DNA of 64,000 nt from Siderastrea radians (GCA_964017195.1 OZ024894.1:30485120-30549119); one strand, 5' to 3'; positions 48,549-60,079 are shown, counted from the stretch's first letter. Translations and numbers: made by a program. The notes: generated from the letters alone by a model not told the origin.

Positions 48549-48889
48549 CGTTTGGTGCTGCTAGACGTGTCAAATCCGCCTTAACTAAAACACTCAGCTG
48601 CCTTGTCAACATTTTGTTCTTTTTTTTTAACTCAAAAAGATGAAAACACGCATATCTGTTCAAAAATGGCTTGACCGCCTGCTTCTTATGGCGTCATATC
48701 TCGTCACAATAGCAACGGATTCTCATCAAACTTGTGTCAAAATATGTCTAAGGGATGTGCCTACAGCTAGTGAAAAACAGCAGATGCAGATGTAAAATGG
48801 GCTTTATAAAAGTCAAGAAAACCTTAGCGGAGGTTGGGGGGAGGGGCAATATTTCCCTCCTTGTTGTAAGTGCGAAGGCAGGATATTAT

Positions 48890-49281
48890 TGTACGGCCGT
48901 ATTTATACCTCTTTTGTCCTCGCAGATCCACTCTATTTGGACGCTGCCGTTTGATAATCTTAAATCAACTATAAGTACCAGAAGGCCCGTCGATAGCAAT
49001 CACTGGATAATATTGATTTTTAACAGGATTATCCTTCTGCCATTTTTTTTAAGTCACAGTTTTGCCATTCATCCAAGTCCAACTTCCACTTGTCCTATTC
49101 TTGTATAAACCGATGTGCCATGCATGGTTTGGACCATCCGTTCGATATTTTACCCTTTTTTCGATAAATTCCCATTCTTCCTCTGTCTCCAGGATAACAA
49201 GAGCCTTATTGTTATATTTACAGGACTCTTTCGCTTGTTGCCAGGTCATTCTACCATTTTCAAAGGTGTAGCAAGAACAAG
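48890..49281 (-). pseudogene. C-type lectin domain exon, disrupted
   Basis: On the minus strand an acceptor CTATGCCAG precedes a C-type lectin-like domain. An early CSCYTFENGRMTWQQAKESC segment has the conserved W-x-x-A-x-x-x-C, followed by ALVILETEEEWEFI, then HIGLYKNRTSGSWTWMNG (the W-x-W-x-x-G turn). After this come an in-frame TAA in TVT-stop-KKW, a second stop (TGA) near the end, and a 1-base frameshift before the terminal WICEDKR. Such domains bind sugars or proteins at the cell surface or outside it, often in cnidarian multidomain proteins. The 3' end abuts the piggyBac-like composite. No other exon of the gene was found. Confidence 0.7.
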
Positions 49282-49329
49282 CTTTCTGTCCATCTGGCAT
49301 AGGGTCCATGAGAAAAAGGACAGAAATAG

Positions 49330-49999
49330 TAAGATGAATTCAGCAAATTAAATATAAACAGCGTTTCTTTTTTGCCAACAAGGCAGGGCCCTCAGGAAAT
49401 TTCACTTCATCTAACAACTTAATAAAATTATTTGTCTGCTTCATTTAATACATTCAAACACACAGCTTATGTCATCCTGCATGTTTCAGTAAGCCGGGAA
49501 AGCGCCTGCTTATAAAGAAAGGTACCTGATGAGTTTAAGGGATGGATAATCTGAATTTGCTCATTATTAGAAGAAAACAAAATATTAATTTTAATAATGA
49601 AAATTTTCTTGTTGTCATTAATTTGTAAAAACTTATATCTAATGATTATTTTGAACAGGTAACTTGCCGATTCGGTGGAATGGCAGAGAAGCAAGTAATC
49701 ATTATTCCCTAATGAAACTCTGCTTTGCTATTCTCGCAAACGTTAAAACAAACAAACAAAAACAGTACCAATTCTGAACGTTTAAGGATCCCCCCTAGTG
49801 TCAAATGCCAGTTACTTCTACTCGCTAAAGTAATTTTAAGCAAACGGCTGGCAAAATCCATCATGTAGTGAAAAGGAGGATCTGGCTGACCTGAAGCCAC
49901 TAATAATACCATACAATAAATGAATTGAGTGGGATCTATGCCAAAACGGAAATGGAAGCCAGATAGTATGTCTCCATTCTAGTTATTGAAGTGGATGCT
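49330..49999. other. Unassigned sequence
   Basis: No recognisable gene or repeat structure. Confidence 0.25.
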
Positions 50000-50250
50000 G
50001 CATTAATCTAGCTATTAGCTTGCACTTTGAAGGTAGATGACAAAAACAAAAACAAAGAAACTGAAACAACATAAGAGCTGGAGACATTTAAACAGGTTTT
50101 TTGAACGTCTTTGTCCGTTTTACCTGAATACGCAAAACATTCAGAATTATTCAGAATGGAACGAGTTTGTGACAAAGGAAATACCCTGATTGGAATCGAA
50201 CCCACGATCTTCTGCACATCGGTCAGATTATCTAACTACTTAGCTACTGA
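50000..50250 (-). repeat. tRNA-derived SINE
   Basis: On the minus strand there is an A-box-like TAGCTAAGTAGTTAGA (plus 50231-50247) and a perfect B-box GGGTTCGATTCC (plus 50192-50203) at tRNA spacing. A body with AAACGGACAAAGACG follows, ending in a TTTTTG-rich tail (plus 50036-50058). Stem pairing is only partial, so it is a tRNA-related SINE head and not a tRNA gene. Confidence 0.65.
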
Positions 50251-50259
50251 TATACTTTA

Positions 50260-51059
50260 GGGTCATTGTCAGTGACACAGGAAGTATCACTGCTCATCTA
50301 GCTGTAGCGCTACATTATTGTCATCTGCAAACAAAGGAAAGGGAAATGATACCCGATTGAGTATACATTTCTTCATTTTTCACCGTATATTATATACTAA
50401 TTAATTATAACTGGCATATTTTTATCTTGTAGCGCCGTTACCCTTCATCGCCCAGAATCGACACGGGACTTTTAAAGATAAAGGATGAAGTGATACTATA
50501 AGGTACGGTGGGATGGCACAATACTAACGAGACAAGGAAGGGGGAAAAGAGAAAAGCGGAAGGGTCGGGTCCTAAGAAGTACTCTTGAAGTTCTCTTTAT
50601 CCAAAAGCATATCAAAATACTATTGTCACGCGACGCATGTCACGGCGGCTGATTCACGCCATACGCGAACCATAAAATCGGGAGATAAAGAGGAATAATG
50701 GAATGTTCATTATTCCATTATTCCCCCTCTAAAGGCAAAATTCACTGTTAGTGGGGAAATGTAACCGTCGATGATTATTCCAAGAAAAATCGTTATTTCA
50801 TTGCTTACTATGTTATTCGAATCTAGAATTACATTTTGAAATACCAATAAAATAAAATACCACAAAACTTTGAATCTTGCTTCCTATTGTGAATGGACAG
50901 GGTAATAACAAACAGAATTCCTTGACTTAGGGGCCTGCGACGAACAATCCCCTTTCCCCATCCTTGTTGGTGTCATGAACAAGATTAAGGGAAAAATCAA
51001 TCCCTCACCAACGAATAGACATAAGAAATCGTGCATTAGATGAGAGAAGATTGAATTAT
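50260..51059. other. Unassigned sequence
   Basis: A short inverted pair GGAATAATGGAATG / CATTCCATTATTCC occurs at 50692-50726. Nothing else is seen. Confidence 0.3.
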
Positions 51060-52000
51060 GCGTCAGTCCGTGATGGGGTTTCTTATTCATCATTATTCAT
51101 CATTACACTTTTCGGTATTTACCATGTATACTGCATGAAGAAGGAAGTGTACTGATATTGAGTGGAAGGCAGGTATACGAAATCTTACACACGTGGTGGG
51201 ATTTCTTATTCGTCATTCAACTTTTCCATATATATCATGATTGTATACTGCAGGAAATATAAGATGTACTGAGGTTATGTGGAAGGCACGTATACTGATT
51301 CTTATATCAATGGCAGGATTAGCTTTAAAATTTTAGGGGTACCGGTAGATACCAGTACAACATAAATATCGAATGGAAATGGTTGCTTACAGAATTTTAC
51401 GTAGAAGATACCCCTAGACTCTTAATTTGTTAGCAAAATCTTTTTTGCAAAATGAAACAGTTGATTTTTTTTATAATAATTATTTTCAGTTACTTTCAGT
51501 TTTTTTAAATTCCAGTTTGCTCTTTCAGCACACATAACATGTATACATTTTTTATCTTAAAATGAGACTGAGAAGGAAGATAAGACAAAATGAAACAAGT
51601 GTTATTCTTAAGAACAATCTTTGCACAATATTGTAATACAGAAAAAATAAAGCATGAATTCACGAAATGGTACCAACCAATTGGAAAAGAACTGAATTGT
51701 GCATGTATACAGTGATTATTAAAATAAAATTCTTAAATCACTTAAGTTACAGTAGCTCCCTGCCATCTACTTTGTAGGGAGCAAGCAGAAAAAAAAAAGA
51801 GAGCATGACTAAAGAGTTTCTGCATGGTCTGTGATAAGATGTCCTTTAAGCCATCATCTGTACATCTACTTCAGATTACGTAGAAATGTGCATAATCTGT
51901 TGAACTGAATTAGAGGACAGTATTAAAACAATAAACTCTTGCCTCTCGCAGCATACTTGGGCAATGAATTTCTATACAGACATTACAGCTAATTTCACAG
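51060..52000 (+). repeat. Duplicated block, copy 1 (paired with 57180-58105)
   Basis: It contains two diverged units of about 130 bp (GGATTTCTTATTCRTCATT ... TACTGCATGAAG ... GGAAGGCAGGTATACG). A unique part follows with AATATTACGTAGAA, AACAATCTTTGCACAATA, GTGCATAATCTGTTGAA and AATAAACTCTTGCCTCT, all in the same order at 57180-58105. Many indels separate them. No open frame is conserved. Confidence 0.7.
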
Positions 52001-52136
52001 CTATGTGTAGACCTGGGTTTTCAAGCATGATTCATCTGCTATGATTTGCCCATCTAAATTCTCTCATATGGGACGGGTCATAAAGAACAGGGAAGAAGGG
52101 GGGGGGAGGGGTTGGCTCTAAAAAAATGATTTTTAA

Positions 52137-52741
52137 CCCTCGGACGCACAAGCAAAGTCACACACCCACTGTGGTACAATGGGGGGGGGGGGTTGATGGA
52201 ACCCCTCCCCTGGGTTTTTGCTGTGTTTCATTATTTTGGAGAGATCTTGCCTTTGGTAGAAAGCCTTTTGTCTGCTCTAGAAGATGAGATATATATTATG
52301 GGCTGGAGGCCTGTGACGTCATCCAAGATGGCGGCCAATATGGCTGCCATCTTGGATTATACCAAAATTAAGAAATTATTATAAAAGGGCGGAAACTGGA
52401 AATTGTTAATGGTACTCATGTAAAATATGACATAGATAAACACTTTGCTGCTTTATGTGTACAATTTGTTCTTTTTGTCACCTAAAAAAGGCGAAAAACA
52501 ATTTTACTAAAAAATGGCTTGACCACCTACTACTTGTGACGTCATATCTCGTAACCATAGCAACTGATTCCTACCAAACTTGCGTCAAAATGTGTCAAAC
52601 TGTTTCAGTAGTTGCGTCAAAATGTTTCAGTAGCCTACAGCTACTGAAAAGGGCACGTGCTGACGCAAAATCGTCTTGGAAAAATTGAGGAAAACCTTAC
52701 GGGAGGTGGCATCCCCTCCTTCCCCTTGTACGCCGTAAGGG
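52137..52741 (+). mobile_element. piggyBac-like MITE, complete
   Basis: TTAA at 52133-52136 and 52742-52745 flank a 605-bp unit with inverted ends CCCTCGGACGC and GCCGTAAGGG. Inside are a G-run (52180-52191), an ATGGCGGCC/GGCTGCCAT palindromic part and a run of TCAAAATGT repeats. No coding. It is the reference copy for the fragments at 7945-8164 and 47461-48880. Confidence 0.8.
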
Positions 52742-52932
52742 TTAAAGGCCAGTTTCCAGTGATCCACCCCCAAGATAGTAGAAAAAATTGGGGTGGCCCA
52801 CCCCTGGAGTGGCACAGAAAAACTCGGCGGCTCACCTCCCCTCCCCCGTCCCCAACCAAAACCAGTAATGTGGATAGGTACGTAGGCATTGGCTTACCAC
52901 TTTGGTCACTTTAGTCTCTTTTTAACGGAGAT

Positions 52933-53501
52933 CACACAGTTCATTGAACAAGCTAACAAACACCATGATATTATCAAGTTTACGGCTGAAGTATCTGAAA
53001 CAGAAACAGACTTCTTGGATACTACTGTTTCGAAGGCGAAAGATTTAAAACTGAGTCAATGCTAGATATATGCACCCACTTCGAGCCCACTGAAACATTT
53101 CAGTACAGCCGTGTTTCAACCTGCCATCCATCAGGAGTAAAAGGACACTTCATCAAAGGAGAGGCTCTAAGACTACAGTACATGTACTCAGAACTAACAC
53201 TTCTAAAACATTATTTGAAGAGAGCGTCACAAACTTCAAAACACATCTTCTTGAGAGAGGATTCCCTGAGAACTTTATCCAAACAACCCTCTCAGAAGCT
53301 ACTTTTGAAGACAGAAATCAAGCCCTTGCCCTTTGTAACGCAATATCACCCAGCAATGCCTAACGTGAAACCAATACTCATGAACAGCTTGCACTTCATA
53401 ACACAACAACCATTGCTTAACAAAATTTCCACAAACCGTCCCTAATATCATACAAAAGAAGGCATTCTCTTAAAGATATACTCATGAAAGCAAATCTATA
53501 G
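52933..53501 (+). pseudogene. Penelope-like reverse transcriptase fragment, frameshifted
   Basis: The 3' third of the same PLE family as 11144-12121. Thumb-region residues are recognisable (EQANKHHDIIKFTAE, then after a frameshift near 53030 LDICTHFEPTETFQYS and STCHPSGVKGHFIKGEALRL). A further frame change follows near 53200, and the end is LKDILMKANL with a TAG. The catalytic YIDD part is absent, so this copy is more 5'-truncated than the first. Confidence 0.8.
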
Positions 53502-53650
53502 AAAGGCTAAGACATGCGTACAGGAGTCGCACAGGCCCATAACTCTTTTAAACACTGCAGTTACAACTATTGGCCTCAATTTGAAAGCCATGCTAAAAGG
53601 CTAAAACACGTGTGTGGGAGTCACGCAGGCCCTTCACCCTTTTAACAAAA
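53502..53650 (+). repeat. Penelope 3' UTR with two 80-bp units
   Basis: AAAGGCTAARACRYGYGT followed by GGAGTCRCRCAGGCCC occurs at 53503 and 53599. A related single unit follows the first PLE copy. Confidence 0.55.
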
Positions 53651-54214
53651 GGATAGTGCATTGATCCTGAGTAGTAAGTACACTTCTCAACACAAAATGT
53701 GAATTTCTGTTGTCATAACTATAAAGGTAGGTTACTTGGCTACATAAAGATAGATTTCGCTGGCGTTTGTTGTCGTTAAGACAATTGTGAGACATGAATA
53801 ATTTAACCTTCACCCACCCCTAATGCAATGCATTAGTTTTCCTAGCCCACCCTTTTCGACCTGCTGACAAATAGTGACCAACCCCCAATTTTTCATAGCC
53901 TACCCCTCCCCCTATTTTATGACTAGTCCCTAATCACGAAGCGCTGAACGAAATTAGAAAATCTTCTGCTTTTTTGTGATGTTTATATCTCAAGAGGGTG
54001 GTAGTATATTCCTTTTATAAAGTCATTTTATGTGCAAATTTCCAGAAAATTTAGGAGTTAATTTGGTCTAACAAGGAGCAGAAAATGGATTTATTATGAA
54101 AATGGGCCAAAAGATGAAGGAGCAAATTTGCTCCTAAGTTATTTTTTTTGGGAGCAAATGTCTGCGAACCAATCGCAAATTGCACCCGTAAATTTGCGAC
54201 CGTAAATTTCGAGC
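53651..54214. other. Unassigned sequence
   Basis: Contains GGAGCAAATTTGCTCC-like palindromic parts (54117-54155) and no recognised gene. Confidence 0.3.
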
Positions 54215-55640
54215 CCTGGCAGTTTATAATAATAATAATATTCCACTTGACATAAATACATCCAATAACAACAAGCACATGTCAAACCTGACAGGCATTT
54301 GTTTTGCTCGTGTGATGCACATGTTTCAAGGAAGAGTCACAGAGCAGCTGTTCTTTGACTGATAGAACACCATTCATTTCCTGCAGTTTCAAGATCTCAC
54401 AAGCGATTGGGCAAAATACAGTGAACGTCTCAGAAATGTTTCACCGTTCATAGCGTTCACGGTGTAACATTTTTTCACTGTGAACTTTTCTCTAGCTAAC
54501 AGAGTATAATCTTGGGCAAGGTACACTTATAGATATAATTAATCTTCAAAAACTTGGTTGCAAAATGGAACTTCGAGAATCTTCTTGGTTTAAGATTTGG
54601 GGACTAATATGGGAGTGAAGGAGTTGAGAGACTGAAGTTCGTTCTAAGCCACTCATCATGATTAGTTTGAAACAAAGACGGCCTACCTCGGTAATCTGCA
54701 TTTACTTTCAGCCAGCAGGGAAATCCAACTGAACATATGCCAGTATAGCTTTGCCAGCCCCATTGAGCGTCCTCAAGTTCAAATATCTCGCCTTTTCAAT
54801 CCATGAAGGCTCATACATTACATCATCTGTATCATGTGGCTTTCATATTTGTCCAAGAAGATTACGATAGCCACTCAACGAAGCTTTGTGCGATCGATAC
54901 ATATGTAACAGTTCGAATTTGGAGAGAAACATTTTCCTGTCTTTGACGGCCATAGCAATAAAAATATCACACATTCATGTAACTTCAAAATGGACGTTGA
55001 CACGGAAGCCGCTGATCAAATCAACCGCGTTATCACATTTCCAGTTTCCGGCTGTTTCCATGAAGCCGCGCTGCGCGTGGGGTTACTTTTTGACGGATTC
55101 AACCCATTATTTTTTTACCCAGTATGCACAGTTCAATGAGTTTACGTATGGACTCAGAGGAACTAGTTTAACACTTGCAAACAAAAAAAAAAGCCCTAAA
55201 TACTTTTGAACAGGAAGGGTAGCGGCTTTTGGGGAAAGGGCTTTCTGAGTGGATACAGACGCAAATTTATCTTAAGTTTGTGCTCAAGAAAAGAAGAGAC
55301 AGTGCATGAATTACGTATGGCTTGCAAATAATGATTTGTAAGTTAGAGGATAAACTACAAGTAACGAAGGTAAACGAATCGTAAAGAACGTTAAGAGTAG
55401 TGCGTGAAGACGCGTAAAGAACGATAAAGAGACGTAATTTTTTTTTAAAATTTTCACAGCAAAGTTGGTCAAAATACACTGGAAAAATCGTTGAAGAAGC
55501 AATGATTGGAAATTATTATTATTGGAATTGCCCGTGAAGAAGGATAAAGAAACGTAAAGAACGTAAAGAGCAGTGAGTAAAGATGCGTAAAGAATGTTAA
55601 AGGGGCGTAAATATAGTTGCGTACACTTGTGGCCGGACAA
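54215..55640 (+). repeat. Paralogous block, copy 1 (paired with 60090-63960)
   Basis: The segments ACTTGACATAAATAC, GTTCTTTGACTGAT, GGCAAAATACAGTGAAC, GAAACAAAGACGGCCTACCT and GATCAAATC...CGC recur in order in the second block. A short frame ATGGACG...GCTGATCAAAT (54990 here, 63204 there) is conserved, but its downstream reading is not. The end is rich in CGTAAAGA (55380-55620). The copy lacks the foldback element and the pogo-like MITE of copy 2. Confidence 0.7.
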
Positions 55641-56189
55641 AATTGTCGGTCACTTTATAGGGTAAAAATATGTTCAGTAGCCTTGGATTCTTAAAGTTCA
55701 TGCATTATAATCCTTGGTAAAGGAGTGAATCAACAGACCACAAGGGCCGTGTACGAAGCAGTATACCCTTTTGTTTGGACAAAACAATCACAAAAGTTAC
55801 AGCAAAAAAATACCATTCGCTAATTTACCTCGGCAGAATTATATTCATCAACAGTAGACTGCTAAATAGAAAGGTTTAGACACTAAGTAAAACAACGAGT
55901 ATACGCTGCCCTAACACTTAGTGTACGGTTATGTGTAAGCTGTAGTATACACTAGTGTAAGGAATACGGGTTAGTCTGCAGTCATATGTCAATAAAAACA
56001 CGATGGTGTCTTGATATATTGTGAATTGATCTAAATACTCCTGAATGGCTTTGAATTTCTCCAAGAACTAAAAATTTACTAAAAATGAACTTAGAGTTGA
56101 CGAAGGGAAAGAAAAGAAAGGTACCCCAATGAAAGTACATTTGATTTTGTGTTTTATTGTACAGTGACTGCATTGTAACATATTTAAAT
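55641..56189. other. Unassigned sequence
   Basis: GTATAC-rich stretch at 55895-55965; no gene seen. Confidence 0.25.
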
Positions 56190-56328
56190 TGTAGTCGCCC
56201 ATCTGGCGATCAGACCTCAAGTTTTAGTGGCCCTCTTTAGTCTTAAATTGCCACTGACATTTGGGCAACTGCCAATTCTTAGCCGTGAATTTGTTGTTAA
56301 TTAACTGATCATTTTTCATCTGTTCTAG

Positions 56329-56716
56329 GCATACATAGAGGACATTACACGGCGGCGCGAAGATTTGAATTTTATTTTGGAGTGGTAAAAACAATATTTT
56401 ACGAACGATCGCAGAGAGTGAGTAAAATATTGTTTTTCACCACGAGGAAATAAAATTCATATCTTCAAGCCGCCTTGTAATTTTCTTTTTATTATATAGA
56501 CAAGACTATTTTCGCACAAACAACAGTTTCAAAGCGGGAAATGACATCATCGATATCATCACTAGTGAGGATATGGAAAATACCCCACTTGAGCCCCGGA
56601 TGTAGTTTCGTATGAACTTTATTAGTGTTCTATTTTCCACTAAAACACTCTTGTCTATATAATAAATGTATATATGTCAGCAGTGATCGGTGATCCAGAT
56701 TTGTTTTACAACGAAG
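56329..56716 (+). pseudogene. Paralogous host exon split by an insertion
   Basis: The acceptor TTTTTCATCTGTTCTAG (to 56328) is followed by GCATACAT, then by 332 bp of inserted DNA. The exon resumes as TATATGTCAGCAGTGATC...GAAG with a donor GTACGTTG at 56717. Without the insertion it would match the 54-nt exon at 23117-23170 on the opposite strand. The translated remainder (SAVIGDPDLFYNE) is diverged but keeps D, F, Y and E at matching places. The insertion removes normal coding of this exon unless it is spliced around. Function of the gene is unknown. Confidence 0.5.
56337..56668. mobile_element. Hairpin MITE inserted in an exon
   Basis: Contains two inverted pairs: GCGAAGATTTGAATTTTATT (56354) with AATAAAATTCATATCTTC (56449), and TTATTATATAGACAAGA (56489) with its inverse at about 56650. 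Between the first arms GTAAAATATTGTTTTT-type arms also pair. No coding. The ATAYAT at both borders may be the target duplication. Confidence 0.6.
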
Positions 56717-56719
56717 GTA

Positions 56720-57179
56720 CGTTGAAGATACCAGTCACATAATTATCCCAGCTTACATATCTAACTGTTCAGTAAATTGAACTGAAATAAAAGCCTTGAT
56801 CTGGTTAATTTGGTTTCAGTAGTTGAACACAATTAAACCAAAAATATGCAAACAGCTGTGTTGATTCTCAAATATACCAGATATTCAATCCATCTGCCTT
56901 TAAGTGTGTGGGAACAACACTGCATGAAATAATCCGAATACGGCCCCTTATTTAGCTGTTATACGGTCAGTATACATAGATGTATACGAGGGATATAAGG
57001 ACGTGGCATGATGTATAAGGTACCGTATAAGGATCAGTATACGTCAGGCTATGCCCAGAAAATAGCAGGATCGTATACACTTGTATCAGGATTCCTTATA
57101 CGTCAGTACACGTGTCAGTATACATCATGTATACTGCTGGTAACATGCATGAGGTATACTGGTGTTGCATGGAAGGTAG
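56720..57179. other. Intron-like sequence shared in part with 22920-23115
   Basis: ATCCCAGCTTACATATCTAAC and CTGTTCAGTAAATTGAACTG match the inverse of 23020-23100. A GTATAC-rich stretch follows at 56965-57180. Confidence 0.5.
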
Positions 57180-58105
57180 GTATACGGACTCTTACACTTT
57201 TCGTTGGATTTCTTATTCGTCATTATATTTGTCCGTATTTTTCATGTGTACTGCATGAAGCCTGAAGTGTAGGGATATGGTGCGGAAGCCAGGTATATGG
57301 ATTCTTACACTCGTTAATGTTATTCATCGTTATTCGTCAGTATACTTGTCCGTATTTATTACTTGTCCGTATTTATTAATTGTCCGTATTTATTACTGCA
57401 CGAAGTATGAAGTGTACTGATATTGTGTGAAGGGCAGGTATACGGATTCTTACATCAATGGCAGGATTTTCCATAAAAATTTTGGGTTACGTACCAGTAT
57501 ACATTGTAACATGAATACTGTATGAAAGTGGTGGCTTACAGAATATTACGTAGAATAGCAGATTTTTTTGGCAAATGGTTGTTTATTTACTCCTGTTACT
57601 CAGTAACTTGCGAAGCTCTTTCAGGGCATATACGGGTAACATGTATACATTTTTTTTTATCATTAAGAACAATCTTTGCACTACACTGTATATAGTGACA
57701 CAGAAAAAATTAAAGTATGAATTCTTGAAAAGATACAAACTAATTGTAAGAGAATTGAATTGTGCATGTATACAATGATTATCAAAGTAAAATTAATTTT
57801 ACTACAAGTCACTTAAGTCACAGTGGCTCCCTGTAGCTCCAGCACTCTCATCTTCATGTTTCCTTCAGGGAGAAATATATGATTCATAATAAAAAAAAAA
57901 CGAGGTGGCTGTAGAGTTTCTGGTCTGTGATGAGACGTCCTTTAAGCCTGTCTTGGGATGGGGATTGAACTTGTTTGTACTTCCACTCAAGATAACACAG
58001 AGATGTGCATAATCTGTTGAATTGAATTAAAGGACAGTAGTAAATAAACTCTTGCCTCTTGCAGTGTTCTTGGGCAATGTATTCCTTTACAGACATTAAC
58101 CCATG
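57180..58105 (+). repeat. Duplicated block, copy 2 (paired with 51060-52000)
   Basis: Same order of motifs as copy 1, with three GTATAC-containing units at 57180-57440 and a TTATTACTTGTCCGTATT expansion at 57355-57405. Confidence 0.7.
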
Positions 58106-59085
58106 TAAAAGTCAAAATGCACAGTTACTGCATGAGACCTTTATGAGTCAAACCTGTGACAGACTGGTATGTAAGTCAATCACACCAGTATGACTCAGCC
58201 GCACCACAGGACTTAATGTTAACCACAAAATTTTAGTCAGATATCCAGTTACCACCAAGTCTTTATTATGCAAAGTTGTAGTATGCATGGGTTCCATTAA
58301 GGTTTTGACCAGAGCAAGGCTGAATAATATTGGTTTTCACAGGTCTTGGGGTCTTTTTGCTTTAAGTGTTGTATAAACCAGGAGTAATGAGGTACAATCG
58401 CGCAATGCATACCATAGGAAGCCCAAGTGCGCAGTGTGATGGGTGATGTGTAAGTGTCGTGCCATAGCAAAGAAATTACATTCTGTAGGTTCACATGGAT
58501 CTTTAATTGGTCACTTAAAGCACATGTTAAACCCAGTCTTGAGACAAATTGAAATATAAAATGGCCTAAGTGAACTAACATTGCATTCCATATGTGGTTT
58601 TTCACATCATTTTTATTTTTCCCTCTCCAACTGCCCTGCCATAACGTTTTTGAAACTGAAGTTTAACATACTGTAACCCAGGTGAAAATACCAGGCAGAA
58701 TTTGATGAATAAATTATTAACAAGTCCCCCCCCCCCCCCCAAACCCCTATAATTCACATGAAACAATAAAAATTGAAATCTTAAAAGTTTCTCTGCCCCT
58801 CGGTCAATTTCACATTATTGTAGAACCAAACAGTCCATGAATAAGTGCAACAAGAAAAAAGGTATTTATGGATATGATTCAACTCTTTGGAAATTTTGAT
58901 TGACTCAATGCAAACTTACCTACTTTTAGGATTTTAATAATCATGAGGCAACAGTTACTGTCCCTTGAGAAAGATTCCTCATTGATTGATTCAGAACATT
59001 GCTGCAAGGGTCAGGCTTTCTAAAAAGACAAACAAACAAGGGGGTTAGTTTCTAAAGAAACTGTGGGGCTGCGTCGGTGGGGACA
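58106..59085. other. Unassigned sequence
   Basis: Contains a C-run (58727-58740) and no recognised gene. The 102-codon minus frame at 58297-58605 has no domain. Confidence 0.25.
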
Positions 59086-59089
59086 TGAA

Positions 59090-59400
59090 ACACAAAATTT
59101 TGGATTTATCAACTGAAGTTGATAAGGTAGATTGGTCACCTTACAGAGATTGAAAGCTGACGTTTCAAGCGTTCAAGTGAATCGATTCGCTCTGACGAAG
59201 GGCTAACGCTCGGAATGTTAGCTTTCAATCTCTTTATGGTGGCCAATCTTGAAACTGCAGTAAATTAACGGTTTCATCATTTTCACATTTTTAAATGAAT
59301 TGTTAACTGTTTTTAAATTAGATTTCTTTTATCTTATATTGTCACTGAAAAGCCCCACCAGGGGAGTGTCAATAAAGTATTGTATTGCATTGTATCAGTT
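59090..59400. repeat. Palindromic repeat with retroelement-like 3' tail
   Basis: GATTGAAAGCTGACGTTTC (59150) and GTTAGCTTTCAATC (59218) are imperfect inverse copies around GAATCGATTC. The second half contains CTGACGAAGGGCTAACGCTC. A tail AATAAAGTATTGTATTGCAT at about 59370 looks like a retrotransposon 3' end. No protein is encoded. Confidence 0.5.
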
Positions 59401-59585
59401 ACAGAATAACTCTGGTTCCTGTTCTGTATCTCCTTATTTTTATCTCAATGACATTTTTTAAACAAATTGCCATTACTTCCTATTTCTGAGTCACATATAC
59501 CACACAAGTGTAAGATAGGTTTGAGCAATTAAAGAGAATAAAATTAATAAAGAAGACAACTTGATGGTTCAACAAGGTTGAATTA

Positions 59586-59743
59586 CAGTGAAACCTGTAT
59601 GAGGCGGACACCAACAGGACTCCCCCTAGTGTCTGCTTAATAGAGGTGTCCCCTGAATATAGGTTTGTTTTACACTGACGCTCATGTCTGCTTAATGCGG
59701 GGTGTCCGCTTAACATCGGGTATGCTAAATACAGGTTTCACTG
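59586..59743. mobile_element. pogo/Tigger-like MITE, 158 bp
   Basis: TA, then CAGTGAAACCTGTAT at the left, ATACAGGTTTCACTG at the right, then TA. The TA duplication and CAGTG-type ends fit Tc1/mariner-pogo elements. Confidence 0.8.
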
Positions 59744-59931
59744 TAGTCCAGCAGCTTATAATTTCACTTAACATAAATACAACAACTACAAGCACACGTG
59801 AAAAGTGTGGTTCCATTGCCATTACTTCCTATTTCAGTCACATATACCACAGAAGTGAAAAAAGGTTTGAGCAAGTAAAGAGAATAAAATTAATCTAGAA
59901 GACAACTTGATGGTTCCACATGGTTGAATTA

Positions 59932-60079
59932 CAATGAAACCTGTATGAAGCGGACACCAACAGGACTCTCGCTTAATAGAGATGTCCGCTAAATACAGGT
60001 TTCTTTTACACTGACGCTCATGTCTGCTCAATACAGGGTGTCCCCTTAATATGGGGTATGCTAAATACAGGTTTCACTG
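59932..60079. mobile_element. pogo/Tigger-like MITE, duplicated copy
   Basis: Same ends (CAATGAAACCTGTAT ... ATACAGGTTTCACTG) between TA at 59930 and 60080; internally shorter by about 10 bp. Confidence 0.8.

Larger units (their letters stand above)
47461..48880 (+). mobile_element. Old piggyBac-like MITE copy, interrupted
   Basis: It matches the element at 52137-52741 in order: the CTCGGACATACAAG start, the TTTTGGTTTTTGCTGTGTTGC block, CCCTCTGGGATGACATCACC, then after the interruption ATGGCTTGACCGCCTGCTTC, GCGTCATATCTCGTCACAAT and CCTACAGCTAGTGAAAA. The terminal TTAA is lost at both ends. The break at 47746-48557 is the nested element with the 9-bp TSD. Confidence 0.65.

Noticed and set aside
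54640..54830. Minus-strand exon with donor GAG|GTAGGC, also present at 62825-62975
   Set aside because: The two copies differ by a 1-base indel and stop codons in every consistent frame, so coding is not supported.
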